A stretch of 64,000 nt of DNA from Anastrepha obliqua (lineage: Eukaryota; Arthropoda; Insecta; Diptera; Tephritidae): NCBI RefSeq assembly GCF_027943255.1, contig NC_072896.1:31026501-31090500 (forward strand), read 5' to 3'. Each line of letters opens with the position of its first letter. Positions within the stretch are counted from its first letter, which is position 1. Made by a program: the position numbers and the translations under genes. The notes beneath the pieces are model-generated. The model made no database searches. It was not told where the DNA came from and saw only the letters and a list, made by a program, of their open reading frames with translations. Below are positions 10,426-22,239 of this stretch, piece by piece.

Positions 10426-11640
10426 CTTTTCTCTATTACCTCGCCATGTGTCGAAAATAATTTTCCTCTTTTCAACCACAAATTGGATGATTGAGGGTCT
10501 ATCCATTCCATTTCAAGATCATCGGGATCAATACCGTGCATTGTTTTTGCCTTCCATACTTCGATCATTTCTGCTGGGGATTTAACTCCCTCAGGTACTG
10601 AGAAGTCCTGCTCCATCAAACTGAGCGGGGTGAAACCAATATCTGCCATAGCGATTGCTTTAAATAGATGAGACTCGCTGCTAAGAAAATATGTACGTAG
10701 CTTCAACGTTTGCGAAAAGTGTAGACGCGCTGTATTAATGATTTCTCGCCCACCAATGTATCGAGGAAGCGAAATTCTTTCCACAGCACTTTGAGGGAAC
10801 TTAGTAAAAGTGGTGCGTATCCGCGTTTGAGATCATTTTATTACTCCAAACGAGTAAGTCAAAAGAGGTATGGCCCAGGTATTAATTGCTTTGCATTTAT
10901 TTCCACTGTTCAGAGTCGTTTTTAATACAGCTTTCAATCGTGCCTCAAATTTGTTAATGAGGCTTTGCTTTACTAGCGTGTGGTTGATTCCTTTAAGCTG
11001 CACAAATTCAAAATATTTATAAGATTCGCTGCTATGCAAGTTGTCTATAATAATATTTTGATCTATTGCGTAGTTTTCCTCGGTTTAATCAAACTGACCT
11101 GTAATCAGATGTAATATTTTGCACTTATCTGTTCCAAATTCAATTCCCACGTCATCACTAAATGCTTTAGTGGCATCTATCAGCTCATGAAGCTTATGGT
11201 TTTTGTTTGCGCACTGTTTCAAATCGTCAGAAGATGCTTATGTGTAAGAAGCCTGCTAAGTGGATTGAGGCCAATGCAGAACCAGAGGGCAGTTAAGGCA
11301 TCCCCTTGGAATTTACCACGTTTAATTGAAATCAGTTTTGAAACAGTTCCATTTAAAACCAGTTTTGTATTCCACTTGCTCATTATAGGGCCTAAGAGGT
11401 CAACAGTGGCAGCATCGATTTTGTATATTCTTAATATTTCTAACAGGTAATCATGCGGAATTGAATCAAAAGCTTTTTTGTAGTCAATAAACGCGACGCT
11501 TAAATTTCGCCTTCTTCGCAGAGCTACTCCTGTGATTACAGTATCTACAATAAGCTGATCTTTACAGCCCATTGAGCGCTTCCTGCAACCTTTCTGTTCT
11601 TTATATAAAATGCCGTTAATTTCACAGTGTTCGTATTTTA
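10426..11640 (-). pseudogene. R4/Dong-like non-LTR retrotransposon, RT and C-terminal part
   Basis: The minus strand reads GCKDQLIVDTVITGVALRR, then FIDYKKAFDSIPH (RT motif A, 11500-11460), RGKFQGDALT (motif B), ANKNHKLHELIDATKAFSDD, FGTDKCKILHLI, NKCKAINTWAIPLLTYSFGV, ISLPRYIGGREIINTARLHF and ADIGFTPLSL. This series fits the R4/Dong group, whose enzymes prime reverse transcription at nicked target DNA. Frames break near 11580, 11220 and 11040, and the expected YxDD just before ANKNHK is damaged. No N-terminal zinc finger or 5' end is present. Confidence 0.75.
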
Positions 11641-11739
11641 TTTAAGATTTATTTAATTTATTTATTATTTGAATTTTTATTTATTTAATAATTGATTGTT
11701 TTAATCTAATTTATTACAATTTATTTAAGTTTTCTTTTA

Positions 11740-12605
11740 TTTTACGGTATATACCTATAAAATGAGACTTTTTTTCAAACAAAATGGTTACACATTTAAT
11801 CTTCATAATAATAGCCATCGCTAGCGACATATTTTTCCCATCTCTCAGGCAATTTGTGGATGCCGCGCCAAAAAAAATTGTCCGTCTTTGGCCGCAAACC
11901 AATCACCGAGCCATTTTTTGGCTTCTTCGTGAGAATTGAAGCGCTGCTCGAAAAGTGCGTGGCCCATCGATGCAAACAAATGAGAATCGGAAGGCGCCAA
12001 GTCTGGTGAGTAAGCCGCATGCACCAGCGGCTCCCAATCGTACGTCTCCACCAATTCCCGGGTCGCTCTTGTTCGATGTGCCGGTGCATTGTCACACTGT
12101 CAATTCATGCGGCACCCATCTTCCGACCTTTAAAATCATGCCCATGTCTTTCAAACGTTTGGAAATGGTTTTTTGGGTCTCTCTCAATAACTCTACTGTA
12201 ATTTCTTGCGTTTGATCATCATCTTCATCCAACATCCATGCTTGCAATTCGGAGTCCTCAAACTTTTCCGTTGCCCGGTCACGGTTCTCCACGCTAATAT
12301 CACCACTTCGGAATTTTTCAAACCACCCGAAGCACTGTGCTCTACTTAGAGCCATCCATAAGCTTCTATAAGCATTTGATGAGCTTGAGAAGCGTTTTTC
12401 TTCAATTGATAACAGAAAATCAACAATGTCCGCAAATCGTAGTTTAAAGGCACGAAATTCGACATTTTTAAGAGCGACAAAAAAGCATTGTTGTATGAAA
12501 CGTAACAAACAATGAACTGATATTGTTGATAGATGACAGACGAAAAAACAAGACATTTGGGAAGGTTTAAAAATACTCCTAGCGACATCTATGGACTAAT
12601 AGTCA
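11740..12605 (-). pseudogene. mariner transposase with large internal deletion
   Basis: On the minus strand the start reads MSNFVPLNYDLRTLLIFCY (12465) and continues through AQCFGWFEKFRSGDISVE and LKVGRWVPHELT. It then jumps straight to CDNAPAHRTRATRELVETYD, YSPDLAPSD and HKLPERWEKYVASDG. Against the usual mariner of about 345 residues, some 130 residues between WVPHEL and the second catalytic Asp are gone, including the first Asp (TGDEKW). A frameshift sits at the junction (about 12090). The second and third Asp remain. It cannot be active. Terminal repeats are too worn to place exactly. Confidence 0.85.
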
Positions 12606-13375
12606 TACATATGGTACATACCTGGCATAGTGTTTTATTTAATTTAATTTTTTTTATATCATATTGCTTTAATTAATTTAACTATAATAACATTACTGTA
12701 TTTTCCTTTATTTTATATTATTTTATTTATTTAAAAAAAATAGTATTACTTCATTTTCTTTTTCTCTTGTTGTATTTAATTGAAATTGTGATATTTATTT
12801 TCTGTTATTAAAAAATTTTATTTTATTTTAGTTTACTATATTTTCTTATTTGTTTGCCTTGATTTTATGCTAGTTCATTTAATTTCATATTTTTTTAAAT
12901 TACACTTTTTATTATATTCGTTTTATTATTATTTTTTTTTTACATAAGTTTTATATTTTATTAATTGTTGCTTATTTAATTTTATTATTATGATTTTATT
13001 TCATAATATTTGTTTTAATTAATGTTTTTGCAACTATTTTTCAATTTTATTTATTTAATGTATATTTATTATTATTCTATTTCATTTTATTTATTTTTTT
13101 TATTATCGCTGTATTTATTAAATTATATTTCATTTTCCATCTTATTCTATTTTATTCCTTTATTTTATTTTATATTTTTTCTACTTTTTATTTTGTTTAT
13201 TTGATAATATTTTACTTATTTACTTATTTAATTTTTTTATTTTATTAAATTTTCTTATTCTCTATTACTTGACTTTATTTTGTTTTACTTTATTTTATTT
13301 TTTTCATATATTTTTTTTTTATTTTCCATTCTTTATATTTCTGTCGCTTTATTATATATTTTTTAAAGAATCAAC
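12606..13375. other. T-rich low-complexity tract
   Basis: About 770 bp dominated on this strand by T with TTTTATTT-type runs. No gene. The open frame at 13022-13204 is all Phe/Tyr/Leu/Ile and comes from base composition. Confidence 0.7.
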
Positions 13376-16300
13376 TTTTACTTGAACCACCCTTTCTGTG
13401 AGATTAGACGTACAAGTGGACGTCCAACCATCTGTGTGTTTACATTCGAGTATTTATTCAATAATTTTCCAAATGATTAATTTTGAATGCATAATTTGCA
13501 ACAACAACAACAGAATCACAAACAAATTAAAGTGAAATGCTACGCACATTCAATAACAAGATGATTTAATATGCAAATGCTTATGCAAAAACTTAAATAT
13601 TATAATCGGCTTCGCACTTCATTCCCACATTTGTAAGATGAATCACAATCACAACGTACTGCCTTGGTCCACTGGATGCGCACTGCCAAAATAAAGCCAT
13701 TGCCAGGCGTATGTGCAAAAGTAATAATACTCGTATGATGAACTTCCATAGTCGAATAATGGCGCACCAAGAACAAGCACGTAAATGCACTAAAATAGTA
13801 GAAATTTCAGTTGACATTTTGAACTGTTCGCTGGAGGCGAGAGTGGAAGCGTTGCTTTGCAATATATTACTATAGGACGACCTACATAAGTAGTGGAATT
13901 AAGCAAACTCAACAGCCGGCAAGCGGCAGATAAACAACATAGAGTCCAACACCAAATTAGCGACAATTGACATCTACAAAATGTTCAATTCCCACAATGC
14001 AATATGCAAATTTGAATGCAAACACCTTCATATTTGACAAAGCACAAAGCTAAATGTACTTGTTTATGTGGATGCTGGTGTTTACCATTGTAAGGCAATG
14101 ACATTTGTGCGCTTGATCGTGTCAACAGCTCTGTGGGAGGCGTTGACTTTGGTATTTGCGCCGAGACTAGAAATGCTCTTTGGTCCGCCGTCCAACTATG
14201 TATTTGTGCGTGCCATATCGTATGTGCTATGCGTGCTATATGTCTTCAAATTAGTATATCTTGAATGGATGATACATATGTCCACACAAATTTAATCTCA
14301 ACTCAGCTACGCACCTGTTAGAAGTGGCTGCTTGTGTTTGGGAATCAATGGGGTTCTCTTAAATTAAATGAAGCTGCGGAATATTTGGACTACAAAAAAC
14401 GTGGATTGAAAGAATTGTTTGAATCTATCCTACGTCATTTATTTTTAAATGATTTTAACTTAAAAAAAGGCGCACGTCATTCATGATTCACCTAGGTTTT
14501 TCTTAAAAAAGTTTCTAAAAAAGAATGGTTTGATTTGAAAAAGATATCTTAGTTGCAAACATTTTCTCTTTCCTTCCATTTAAATATAAATATTACAATA
14601 TGTAAAACATATTAAAACACCCTTGTTATAGAGTAGTTCCATTATAATAACTGAGTCTAGTTTTCGACATGTACGACAATAAAAAAAAACTGAGAAAATG
14701 TCACCTGCAACTCGAAGTCTTGGAAAATGTTAATTGTATTACAAAATCATGTTTTCGATCCTTAAAAGTACAGCTCCCTAAGTCAAAACTAGATTAAAGA
14801 ATACCGCTTGTCTTGATAACTCCAAACTTCAGGCTGCAAAAAGAACTACTTTAATTATTCTTAAATATTTTCTTAATTAACTATTAAAGTTTAGTTGCAT
14901 TAGATTGGACTGCTAGCATAGAAGTGATTACCCCGGATAGAATAAGTTTTTTGCCTTACACTTTACGGCTCTCAAAAATATAGGCTGAGAAGCCAAAAGA
15001 GTACCACTGTTAACCTCTTCGCGATCTGTAGAAGCTTCTGTGATCTCATGTCAATGGCCGACTCCAAACAACCTGAGATCCACATCATTTGCTGTCTATG
15101 CACTCTCAAAGTTAGTTGGAGCTTCGTTGGACTGGTAAGCTAAGAATTCAAATTGGATTCAAATATACCGAATACGTTGTGTTACCAGTCAAGAAGGTAT
15201 TAGATTGTTAGTCAATCAATTATAATCAGTGTTATAGAATTTCGCTGTATTTCTGATGTATTGAAATGACACTTGATTTCAGGTTTCTTGCCAATATCGT
15301 ATCTCTAAATTGAGTTGAGCTTTGCTATCAGTTGCATGTAGAATACATCTTTGTCTACACAGTCGGTGTCTTCTGTCGGCGCACAGGATTACCCGATGGT
15401 AATATATCGATGCGCGTTACTACAGAACTATGCCAGAACTATACGGTCTGAGATTGGATTGCAAGATAGTGCGCCTTACCTTGGATATTATGAAGCCAAC
15501 GCCTATTTCCCTCCTCTGATCTTTTCCGCTGTGCAATTCCGTGCTGCCGTTTGTCGCCGCTGCTATACTCGTAGCATTTCATTTCGCTTACTCCATATAT
15601 TTCGCCATTTGAGCTTCATGTTGTGCTTGTCTGGATGCTTCCTTAAGTGTTCTCATGCTTCATTGAGCAATTCCTGTTTCGGTTCGTATGCCAAAAGTCG
15701 TCATCTTTGACGTGACTATTGTCCGAGGATTTTTCTTGTTTTGGTTTCGTTAATTAGTAAAGGGTCGGCCCTGCTGTTGCCAGTCCCAAGTGAGAACAAT
15801 ATTCTCACCTAATGCCGTGCAAGGAAGGTCGCTCCTAACTTTTAATTTTTTGTAGTAGTAGAGGATACCCTGCGTTTTTTTCTATTTCGCTGTTTAAATG
15901 CCATTCCATGAGCTCCTCAAGCAACACATTCGTGCCAGCATTACTAATAATACGACCAGCGGCATTTGTAGATTTTAAGGCCCGATATTTATTTGGAGGC
16001 GGCATCAATTCCCATGTCAGTGACAGTTAGTGGTAATGTGGGTTCTTTGTGGCCGAGCTGTAATGATGGCCATCGTCACGGCCTTCCACACCCTAGCTGG
16101 ATATCACAAACTATCCGGGACTGCATATTTCTAAAAATTTATTCGTAGTTGACCTTTATATCTAGAGGACTCTCACTATCTGCAACAGAACTCCGTTTGA
16201 TTCTACGAACCGGAAATAAGTTGCCTTCTTAAAAAGGAGTACAGTAAGCTGTAGTTTATGAACCATTTGTGCTCATACGCATCATGCCATTGCCATTCTT

Positions 16301-16440
16301 ACGTCCTTGCGGCATCGATCCCAACTGTTGTCTTAAGCAGTCATTCTCAGGCAGGGGAAGTAGTCCACCTACCTGGCTATAAATGATGTTATATTATTGT
16401 TCCCGAATTACTTTTAATAAATTTTAGGGTTTTGAGGGTT
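13376..16440. other. Largely unrecognised intergenic DNA
   Basis: 13376-14300 looks like ordinary unique fly DNA. A 75-codon frame at 14068-14295 (FVRLIVSTALWEALTLVFAP, hydrophobic) is unassigned. 14300-15300 shows nothing. The minus strand of 15300-16080 has decayed coding character (FKSTNAAGRIISNAGTNVL and nearby), with many stops. No family recognised; probably an old transposon. Confidence 0.35.
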
Positions 16441-16799
16441 AAAATGAGTTTGCTAGGTATTGAAGTTGTATATTTGGATTCTCTCCAGGGAATTTTTGTA
16501 GGATGAAACGTTCAGACATCTAAAAAGGCTATAAATAATCTAGGACATCGACTCTCAGCACATTCAACTTTCTGTTGGTCTCTAAGTTATGACACTGAGA
16601 AATTTACACTAAATAAATTAAAAACTACACAGAAGTGATAAAAGTAATTCTATCATAAAAAAAAGGTGCACAGTGTATATGGTAGCCTATTTAAACGACC
16701 AGGCGTGAAGTAATTAAATAGAAAGGCAAGCCACTGAAGTCAATTCTGCATCGATTCAATTATGGATTGACGATTTCATGAGGTCTACCCATAGAAGGG

Positions 16800-17160
16800 G
16801 TTGATTTGAGTTGGACTTCTGCAGAGAAGCTCAGTGCTTTGGAAAAGAACCAAACAGAAAATAAGCGACCTTTCTCCTAAAACTAAGTAGGATGGACCTG
16901 AGCGTACTGTGGGGTGTAATCACTGGGCACAACGCCTGTGGTCAGCGTATGGTTACGATGGGAATCTTTGGCAACCCCATATGCCTATCCTGTCTTGGAA
17001 ATGAAGACACTGCAAAGCATTTTCTCTGTAGCTGTTCGGCGTTTACTAGAATCAGACTTAGGTTGTTAGGTTACGATATACTGTTACTCTTATGACTCAC
17101 CAATGAATCAGAAAGATTTGCGAAAGAGTGAGCTCACGCCATCCATATTTTAGCTATCAT
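16800..17160 (+). pseudogene. Jockey/I-type LINE tail (post-RNase H zinc-knuckle region)
   Basis: The frame from 16892 reads LWGVITGHNACGQRM, then CLSCLGNEDTAKHFLCSC and FTRIRLRLLG. The pattern TGH…C..C…E…H.LC.CPA…R is the region after RNase H in jockey/I-type LINEs. It closely resembles the minus-strand copy at the right edge of the window (63500-64000). Upstream sequence is too decayed to read. Confidence 0.7.
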
Positions 17161-18236
17161 GTTTCACTATTCTTCCTACTGTAATCTATCTGGGTGTAGT
17201 ACGATGCAGTTCCTGCGTGCTTAGACTTGTCCAATCCCACACAAATCTAATTTTATTTAATCAAAGCCAATCTCCATTGCCCAATGCTTACACCATAAGG
17301 GCAACAAGCGACATTGTGCCTCAACATTCTTCATATTAACCCAAGTTATGTTGATTACTGCTTTCATGTCTCTTTAAAACTTTGAGCGTACTTCTCTTTT
17401 AAGATTTTTAATGACCTTAATGAAGTCTGTATGGGACCAGAACTCTTTCTACATTTTCCAGATAACGCATGGCTAGGAAAATATAACTAGGCTATACTAT
17501 TTTAGTTGATTGACTCCAAAAGAAGGGTACTAACATAGACGGTGACTTAAACTTGTCCATTGGTGGGGGAAAAAAGGAGGCGATATCTCCCTAATATCTG
17601 ACTATGGCAATTAGAAATTACAGACGGAAATACGCTGCTCTGTATTGCGGAAACTCCGCTAGCGGTTACTATCAAAGCCCGAAAGGACTGTATATAAAAG
17701 GTGAGAACCAAGCTTTCTTTACCTCGTGAAAGGAGTGCAACTGAGGAGTAGATATTGTTGTGGCTTCCGTTCATGATTTTCCCGACAGCTAAAGCAAAAG
17801 AAAATTGAAATTACATATATTTTATCGCATGAATTTCTATTGGAGAGTTCAGCTAAGACATCTAGCACTATCTAAAACTAACCTTTGAAGCTGACATGAT
17901 CGTTTTCGATCCACAGGTAGCTAGATAGACGTCGCTGCATTGTATGACATCATTTCCTCTAGCGATCGCTGAGCTGATTCGGGATTCATCTATTGGCCAT
18001 ATGTAGCGAAGGTAACCAACACTTTGCATGGAGAAACCCTCCAATGGAACTCTACCCAACCTGTGCAACAGTCATACTTGCAACTTCGGATGAGATGTAA
18101 TCCACAGGAAAGTTAATCATATTTTTGTTTACCCTCCTTACTACCAGAATATATAGGGCGTTTCATAACTGTAGATCAGGGACTTATTAACAAGTTTTGA
18201 AAAATTTTTAATGCCTTATTTAACTTGTATAATATA
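17161..18236. other. Intergenic DNA, nothing recognised
   Basis: Several short frames on the minus strand (17774-17547, 18068-17868) match nothing I know. No repeats or motifs stand out. Confidence 0.3.
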
Positions 18237-18734
18237 AAGGGTTTTTCAATAAGAGGTGTTATTTTGAGGAAGGCGGCCGCCGTAGCCGAATGGGTTGGTG
18301 CGTGACTACCATTCGGAATTCACAGAGAGAGCGTTGGTTCGAATCTCGGAAATCTCGGACCCATCAAGACGGGTACGTGCCAATTATATATATATATAAG
18401 CCGTTAATAGTGGAAAATAACATCAGGCAAATGACCACCACGACCACGCTTACAGGACAATATCCTTTTCATGAAATTTTTCATAACCGAATTGCAAAGT
18501 GGCTGCCCTATGTCCTCGGAGCCTCACGAATTCCATCTTTGAGGTCTTGAATCGACCTTGGGCTGTTAGCGTAGACCTTCTCTTTCACGTGGACCCAAAG
18601 AAAAAAGTCACAAGGTGTTAAATCACAAGATCTCGGTGGCCAATTGTGATCACTTCTTCGAGAGATAACACGGTCCGGAAACTTTTCTACAGCGCAATCC
18701 ATTCACCAATAACACCTGTTATTGGAAAACCCTT
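18237..18734 (-). mobile_element. Deleted mariner-type element (DUF4817/DDE_3 group) with nested SINE
   Basis: Left end AAGGGTTTTTCAATAAGAGG and right end (reverse complement) AAGGGTTTTCCAATAACAGG are a clear terminal inverted repeat. TA precedes the left end; the right TA is mutated. The minus strand at 18702-18510 still encodes NWPPRSCDLTPCDFFLWVHV and KEKVYANSPRSIQDLKDGI, the third-Asp region of this transposase group. Most of the transposase is gone, and a SINE sits at 18275-18400. Confidence 0.75.
18275..18400 (+). mobile_element. Internally deleted SINE inside a mariner
   Basis: A complete head (GCGGCCGCCGTAGCCGAATG, A box, B box GGTTCGAATCT) passes directly to the tail (CATCAAGACGGGTACGTGCC, AATTAT) and an AT repeat. 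About 170 bp of body is missing, giving a mini-SINE of about 125 bp. Confidence 0.8.
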
Positions 18735-18882
18735 CAGTTCATTCTCCTTCAAAAATTTTATACATCCAAGTGTAAAATTTTGTTAAAATTAAAATAAATA
18801 ATAACTAAAAATTATAATAATAAAGTTTTTGAAACATTGAGAAAGGTTAAAGATTAGAGATTTTAATCGAACCTTTTTACAG

Positions 18883-19178
18883 CAGCTGCCGCTGTTACGT
18901 TGGTGCGTGATTACCATTTGGTAAGGGCCCGGTTCGTAACCCAGGGTGCACATAAAACTCCAAGTGACAGAAAAAGTTTTTTCTAAGAGTGGTTGTCCCT
19001 CGGCTGGTATTGGCAAACCTTCAAGTGTATTTTTGCCTTGAAAGAGAAAAAAGATATTTCTGTTAGAAGAAGTTATCTCCAGCTCAGAGGCGGCATAAAA
19101 CTGTAGGTTCCTCCATTTAAGAAAAACATTAAGACGCACACAACAAATTGAAGGAGGAGCTCGGCCTTTGCCGGGTGT
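18883..19178 (+). mobile_element. tRNA-derived SINE, diverged
   Basis: GCTGCCGCTGTTACGTTGGTGC head with a degraded A box and B box, then the body in order (GTTGTCCCTCGGCTGG, AAACTGTAGGTTCCTCCATT, AGGAGGAGCTCGGCC). Full length but one of the most diverged copies. Confidence 0.75.
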
Positions 19179-19671
19179 CCTTGTCGCCTTGTCCGCTTTG
19201 TTCGAGCATTTGTTATACGCTCGGTGAGCTTCTTGCAGAAAGTTTCTTCATCAACGTTTCGAACTTCAAGCTTCTTGGCAATAAATTTTCGACACTTCTG
19301 CTCAAGTCCAAAGCAATCGATTTCCTTTCAAGGAAGTATCAAACTGTTTGACTGCTAAGTTTGTGAGTGTAAGCAGTATCAAGCAATCCATGATTTCCAA
19401 GGAATTTGCATTTGTGCCACCCTGTATGTATGCGGAACGAAGAGTTTGCTTTGAAATGAAAATGCGTGCTTTTAATTATTACAAACGCCTTTGATCGGAA
19501 CAATAATCAAGCGCAAAATGCTATGAAATACTTCATGTACTAAAATTGCTTGCAAGCCTGGAACAAATATTAAATTCTGTAAACAAATTGAAATAATAAG
19601 TAAGTATGGAACGATGATTTTATATAAAGGGTGGTTCATAAAGTGGACCATTGAGAATAAGTTATAGTTAT
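19179..19671. other. Intergenic DNA, nothing recognised
   Basis: A short + frame at 19148-19351 overlaps the SINE tail and is not a gene. AAGGGTGGTTCATAAAGTGG at 19627, preceded by TA, looks like the end of the mariner fragment that follows. Confidence 0.35.
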
Positions 19672-19812
19672 ATTTTCTGATGAAGCGCATTGCTGTCTCT
19701 GCCGCAGTGCTAACAAGCAAAACTGTTCCATCAAGGGATCGGAAAACTCGAACATGGCCATCGAGGAGCCAATGCATCCTCAGAAGAGAGTGACAGTTTG
19801 GAGCGAATTTCT
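19672..19812 (+). pseudogene. mariner (DUF4817/DDE_3 group) internal fragment
   Basis: Reads FSDEAHCCLCRSANKQNCSI, then KGSENSNMAIEEPMHPQ and RVTVWSEF with one shift. This is the first catalytic Asp (FSDEAHF) and the conserved NKQNCRIWGSENPH and HPQRVTVW segments. It breaks off sharply against a LINE at 19813. Confidence 0.75.
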
Positions 19813-21690
19813 TTTCGATCGACGCCTCAGGCGGCGCTGGATGTGATCCTATATTTTCCACCCATTGATATATATGTTAAAGGGATAGCGGCCAAATCTG
19901 CTTCCAGGATTAAAGCAGCAGGCTTCCTAAAACAAAACACGCACGGTCATGCATCAGTTCTACTATCTGTGGAACACTTGCAAGATGCAACGAAAACAGA
20001 CTACCTGGTTCCCAAGATAGATCTGATAAGAGAGTATAAAATACGAATATCCGACAGAAAGGAATGAACTGACGGCTCAGAAATGGACAATGGAACTGGG
20101 TCAGGAGTTTATTCGGAACAATTATCTTTAAATTGCTTAGACTAGTGCAGTGTCTTCCAAGCTGAGATCTACGCTATAGACAAAACAGAAAAAACGATAA
20201 GGCTGATGGACTTACCTCCAGAAAATCTTACTATTTTTGTTGATAGTTAAGGGAGGGGTCTAGGGTTTGACTTTCAAAAAATCGATTTTTTGGAAATAGC
20301 TTTTTCTTATAGTAAATCATCTCAAAAATATTGTCCCAAAATTTCAGCTCAATCGGAGCAAAACTTTTGGAGTTATAGACGTTTTTGTCCCCACTCCTCT
20401 GCGACAGCTGCGAGCGTTTGGAGCGGAGCGTTTTTTTCAAACGCGTTTTTCTCGAAACCACTTTTTCAAAGTCCGTGACTATTAGAACTTCAACAATATT
20501 TAACCGATCCTTTTCAAATTTGGTATACAACTTCTATATATAAAATACCTCCCCCCCACTGAGAGATTTTTCACTTTTTTGTTTTACATTAAGGGCGGTT
20601 TCCATTTATACAGCGAAAAAAACAGTGAAAATCGCACTTTTTGCTTCAAAAACGCGCTGGCAACGTAAAAATGAAAAAAAAAAAATCGGAGCCAGTGGGG
20701 GGGAGGTTTTGGTGATAATTTAACCAAATAATTCTGTTTTTTTTTATTTCAGGTGATTCTACAGCTAGATACGATAGTCAGCGCAAATCACCTTTTGGAA
20801 AAGGCGTTTTCGGAAAAGTTACCTCACCGGCTTATTTCCCGATATTTTCTCACAAAAATTTAGTACAATATTGTTGAAATGATGCTTTATAATGTACAAA
20901 AAGTTTAAATACATTTTCACTATTCATATCTCTAAAGCAAAGTCTCAAAAATTCATTAAAAAAAATGCTCAAACCCTAGACCCCTCCCTTAAGCAGCGAT
21001 CAAGGCTCTGACCTCAACGGGCATCAATTCAAGATGTGTTAAAGAATACAGGAGGTCGCTCTCGTTCATTCAACAAAACAACACCACAGTTTGTTGGGTT
21101 CCCGGCCACTCTGGATTGAAGGGAAATGAAAAAGCGGATGAGTGTGCAAGGAAAAGCTCTGAGCTTCACCTTCAGCGAGCGGTAGAGGACGTAAGCATCT
21201 CTCTAAATGAGTGCGATTGACCTGAGCGTAATCGCGGAAACCAATAGAAGGTGGTCTCTAACTACTAACTGTAGGGTCTTCAAAGCGCTCTGGCCAAAAC
21301 TGAATCTTAAAAGGACAACATTTCTACTTTGATGCAACAGATCAACTACCAGCGTCCTCACCGGTGTTATAACGGTTCACTTCGCTATTGGCACCCTAGT
21401 CAGTGGAATGGGTGTACCTTACAATGCCTACTGCAGAAGTTGTGGAGTCGAAGAAGAAATTGAGTCGGTACAACATCTCCTCTGTGAATGTTCTGCACTT
21501 CAAAGAAGCTGTGCCAAATATCTTGGCGTTTACTTCTTTGAAGACCCGGGAAATTTGCAAAATGTCTCTGTGGAGGGACTAGTTACCATCTTAAAAAGAT
21601 GTAAGTGGTTTAAGCAACTTAGTTAGGGGAAAGAAAATAAATGCAGGTATCACAATGGGCCTTAGGGCCAACGAGTGTCTTACCTTAAAC
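19813..21690 (+). pseudogene. Jockey/I-type LINE, RT thumb to 3' UTR, split by a TTAA MITE
   Basis: Part one (19813-20250) reads TPQAALDVILYFPPIDIYVK, AAKSASRIKAAG and TDYLVPKIDLIREYKI. It then gives the RNase H start (DGSEMDNGTGSGVYSEQL, FQAEIYAID, PENLTIFVDS). Part two (20993-21690) continues AAIKALTSTGINS, VCWVPGHSGLKGNEKADECA and the zinc-knuckle-like YCRSCGVEEEIESVQHLLCE. The 738-bp MITE between them interrupts the RNase H domain exactly. The 3' UTR carries ACAATGGGCCTTAGGGCC. Stops and shifts make it inactive. Confidence 0.85.
20251..20988. mobile_element. TTAA-flanked MITE 1 (piggyBac-like target site)
   Basis: The terminal inverted repeat GGGAGGGGTCTAGGGTTTGA is perfect at both ends, flanked by TTAA at 20247-20250 and 20989-20992. 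Body 738 bp, no coding capacity. It contains TTTCAAAAAATCGATTTTTT near the left end and the core ACGCGTTTTTCTCGAAAC at 20441-20458, shared with two other elements in the window. Insertion is into a LINE RNase H region, so it is younger than that LINE. Confidence 0.9.
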
Positions 21691-21723
21691 AAGCAACCTG
21701 ACTAACTTTACGTAACCATAGTG

Positions 21724-22230
21724 GCTACATAATTGGCCCATTTTTCTTTGAAAATGCTTTTGGAAACACCATTTCGGTTAACAGTGAGGGCTACAGAGAC
21801 ATGTTTTGGTTTTGGCACTCAAGTTGTCACTTTGAGCACGCCTTAATCAATCTTTTGTGCGCCAAGTTTGGTAATTGTGTTACTATTCATCTCGGCGATT
21901 CCAATTGACCACCTCAGAGTAGCGACTTTACGCTGTTAGACTTTTTTGTGGTGTGCCTTGAAGGACCGTTGTTATGCGAGGTGGTCTATGTAGTAGATCG
22001 TTATTCGGCTCTGAGCGGTGACAGAATCGGCTGATAGGATGACGAGGAGGATAAGTGACGTGGCAGCCAAATTCCCCTCAAACATTTTTTTTTCATCATA
22101 GCTATCAAGCAACCTTTGAAATCGACCATCCTTGGGAATATCGGGCGAGCCATTCGTGAAATTGGGTTAGAATCCGTCACCAAGGCCTTAGAGAACTAAC
22201 TCAGTAGAATGCGACTCTGCGAAAAATATC
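21724..22230 (+). pseudogene. mariner (DUF4817/DDE_3 group) relic in two pieces
   Basis: 21730-21985 reads GPFFFENAFGNTISVNSEGY, RDMFWFWHSS, then KFGNCVTIHLGDSN and PPQSSDFTLLDFFVV (third-Asp region), with one stop. After about 100 bp of unrelated sequence, 22085-22230 resembles the C-terminus (QPLKSTILGNIGRAIREIGL). Second Asp region lost. Dead. Confidence 0.6.
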
Positions 22231-22239
22231 CGGTAAGGT

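Noticed and set aside
13022..13204. Small membrane protein gene
   Set aside because: All Phe/Tyr/Leu/Ile from a T-rich tract; no start context, neighbours or conservation sign.
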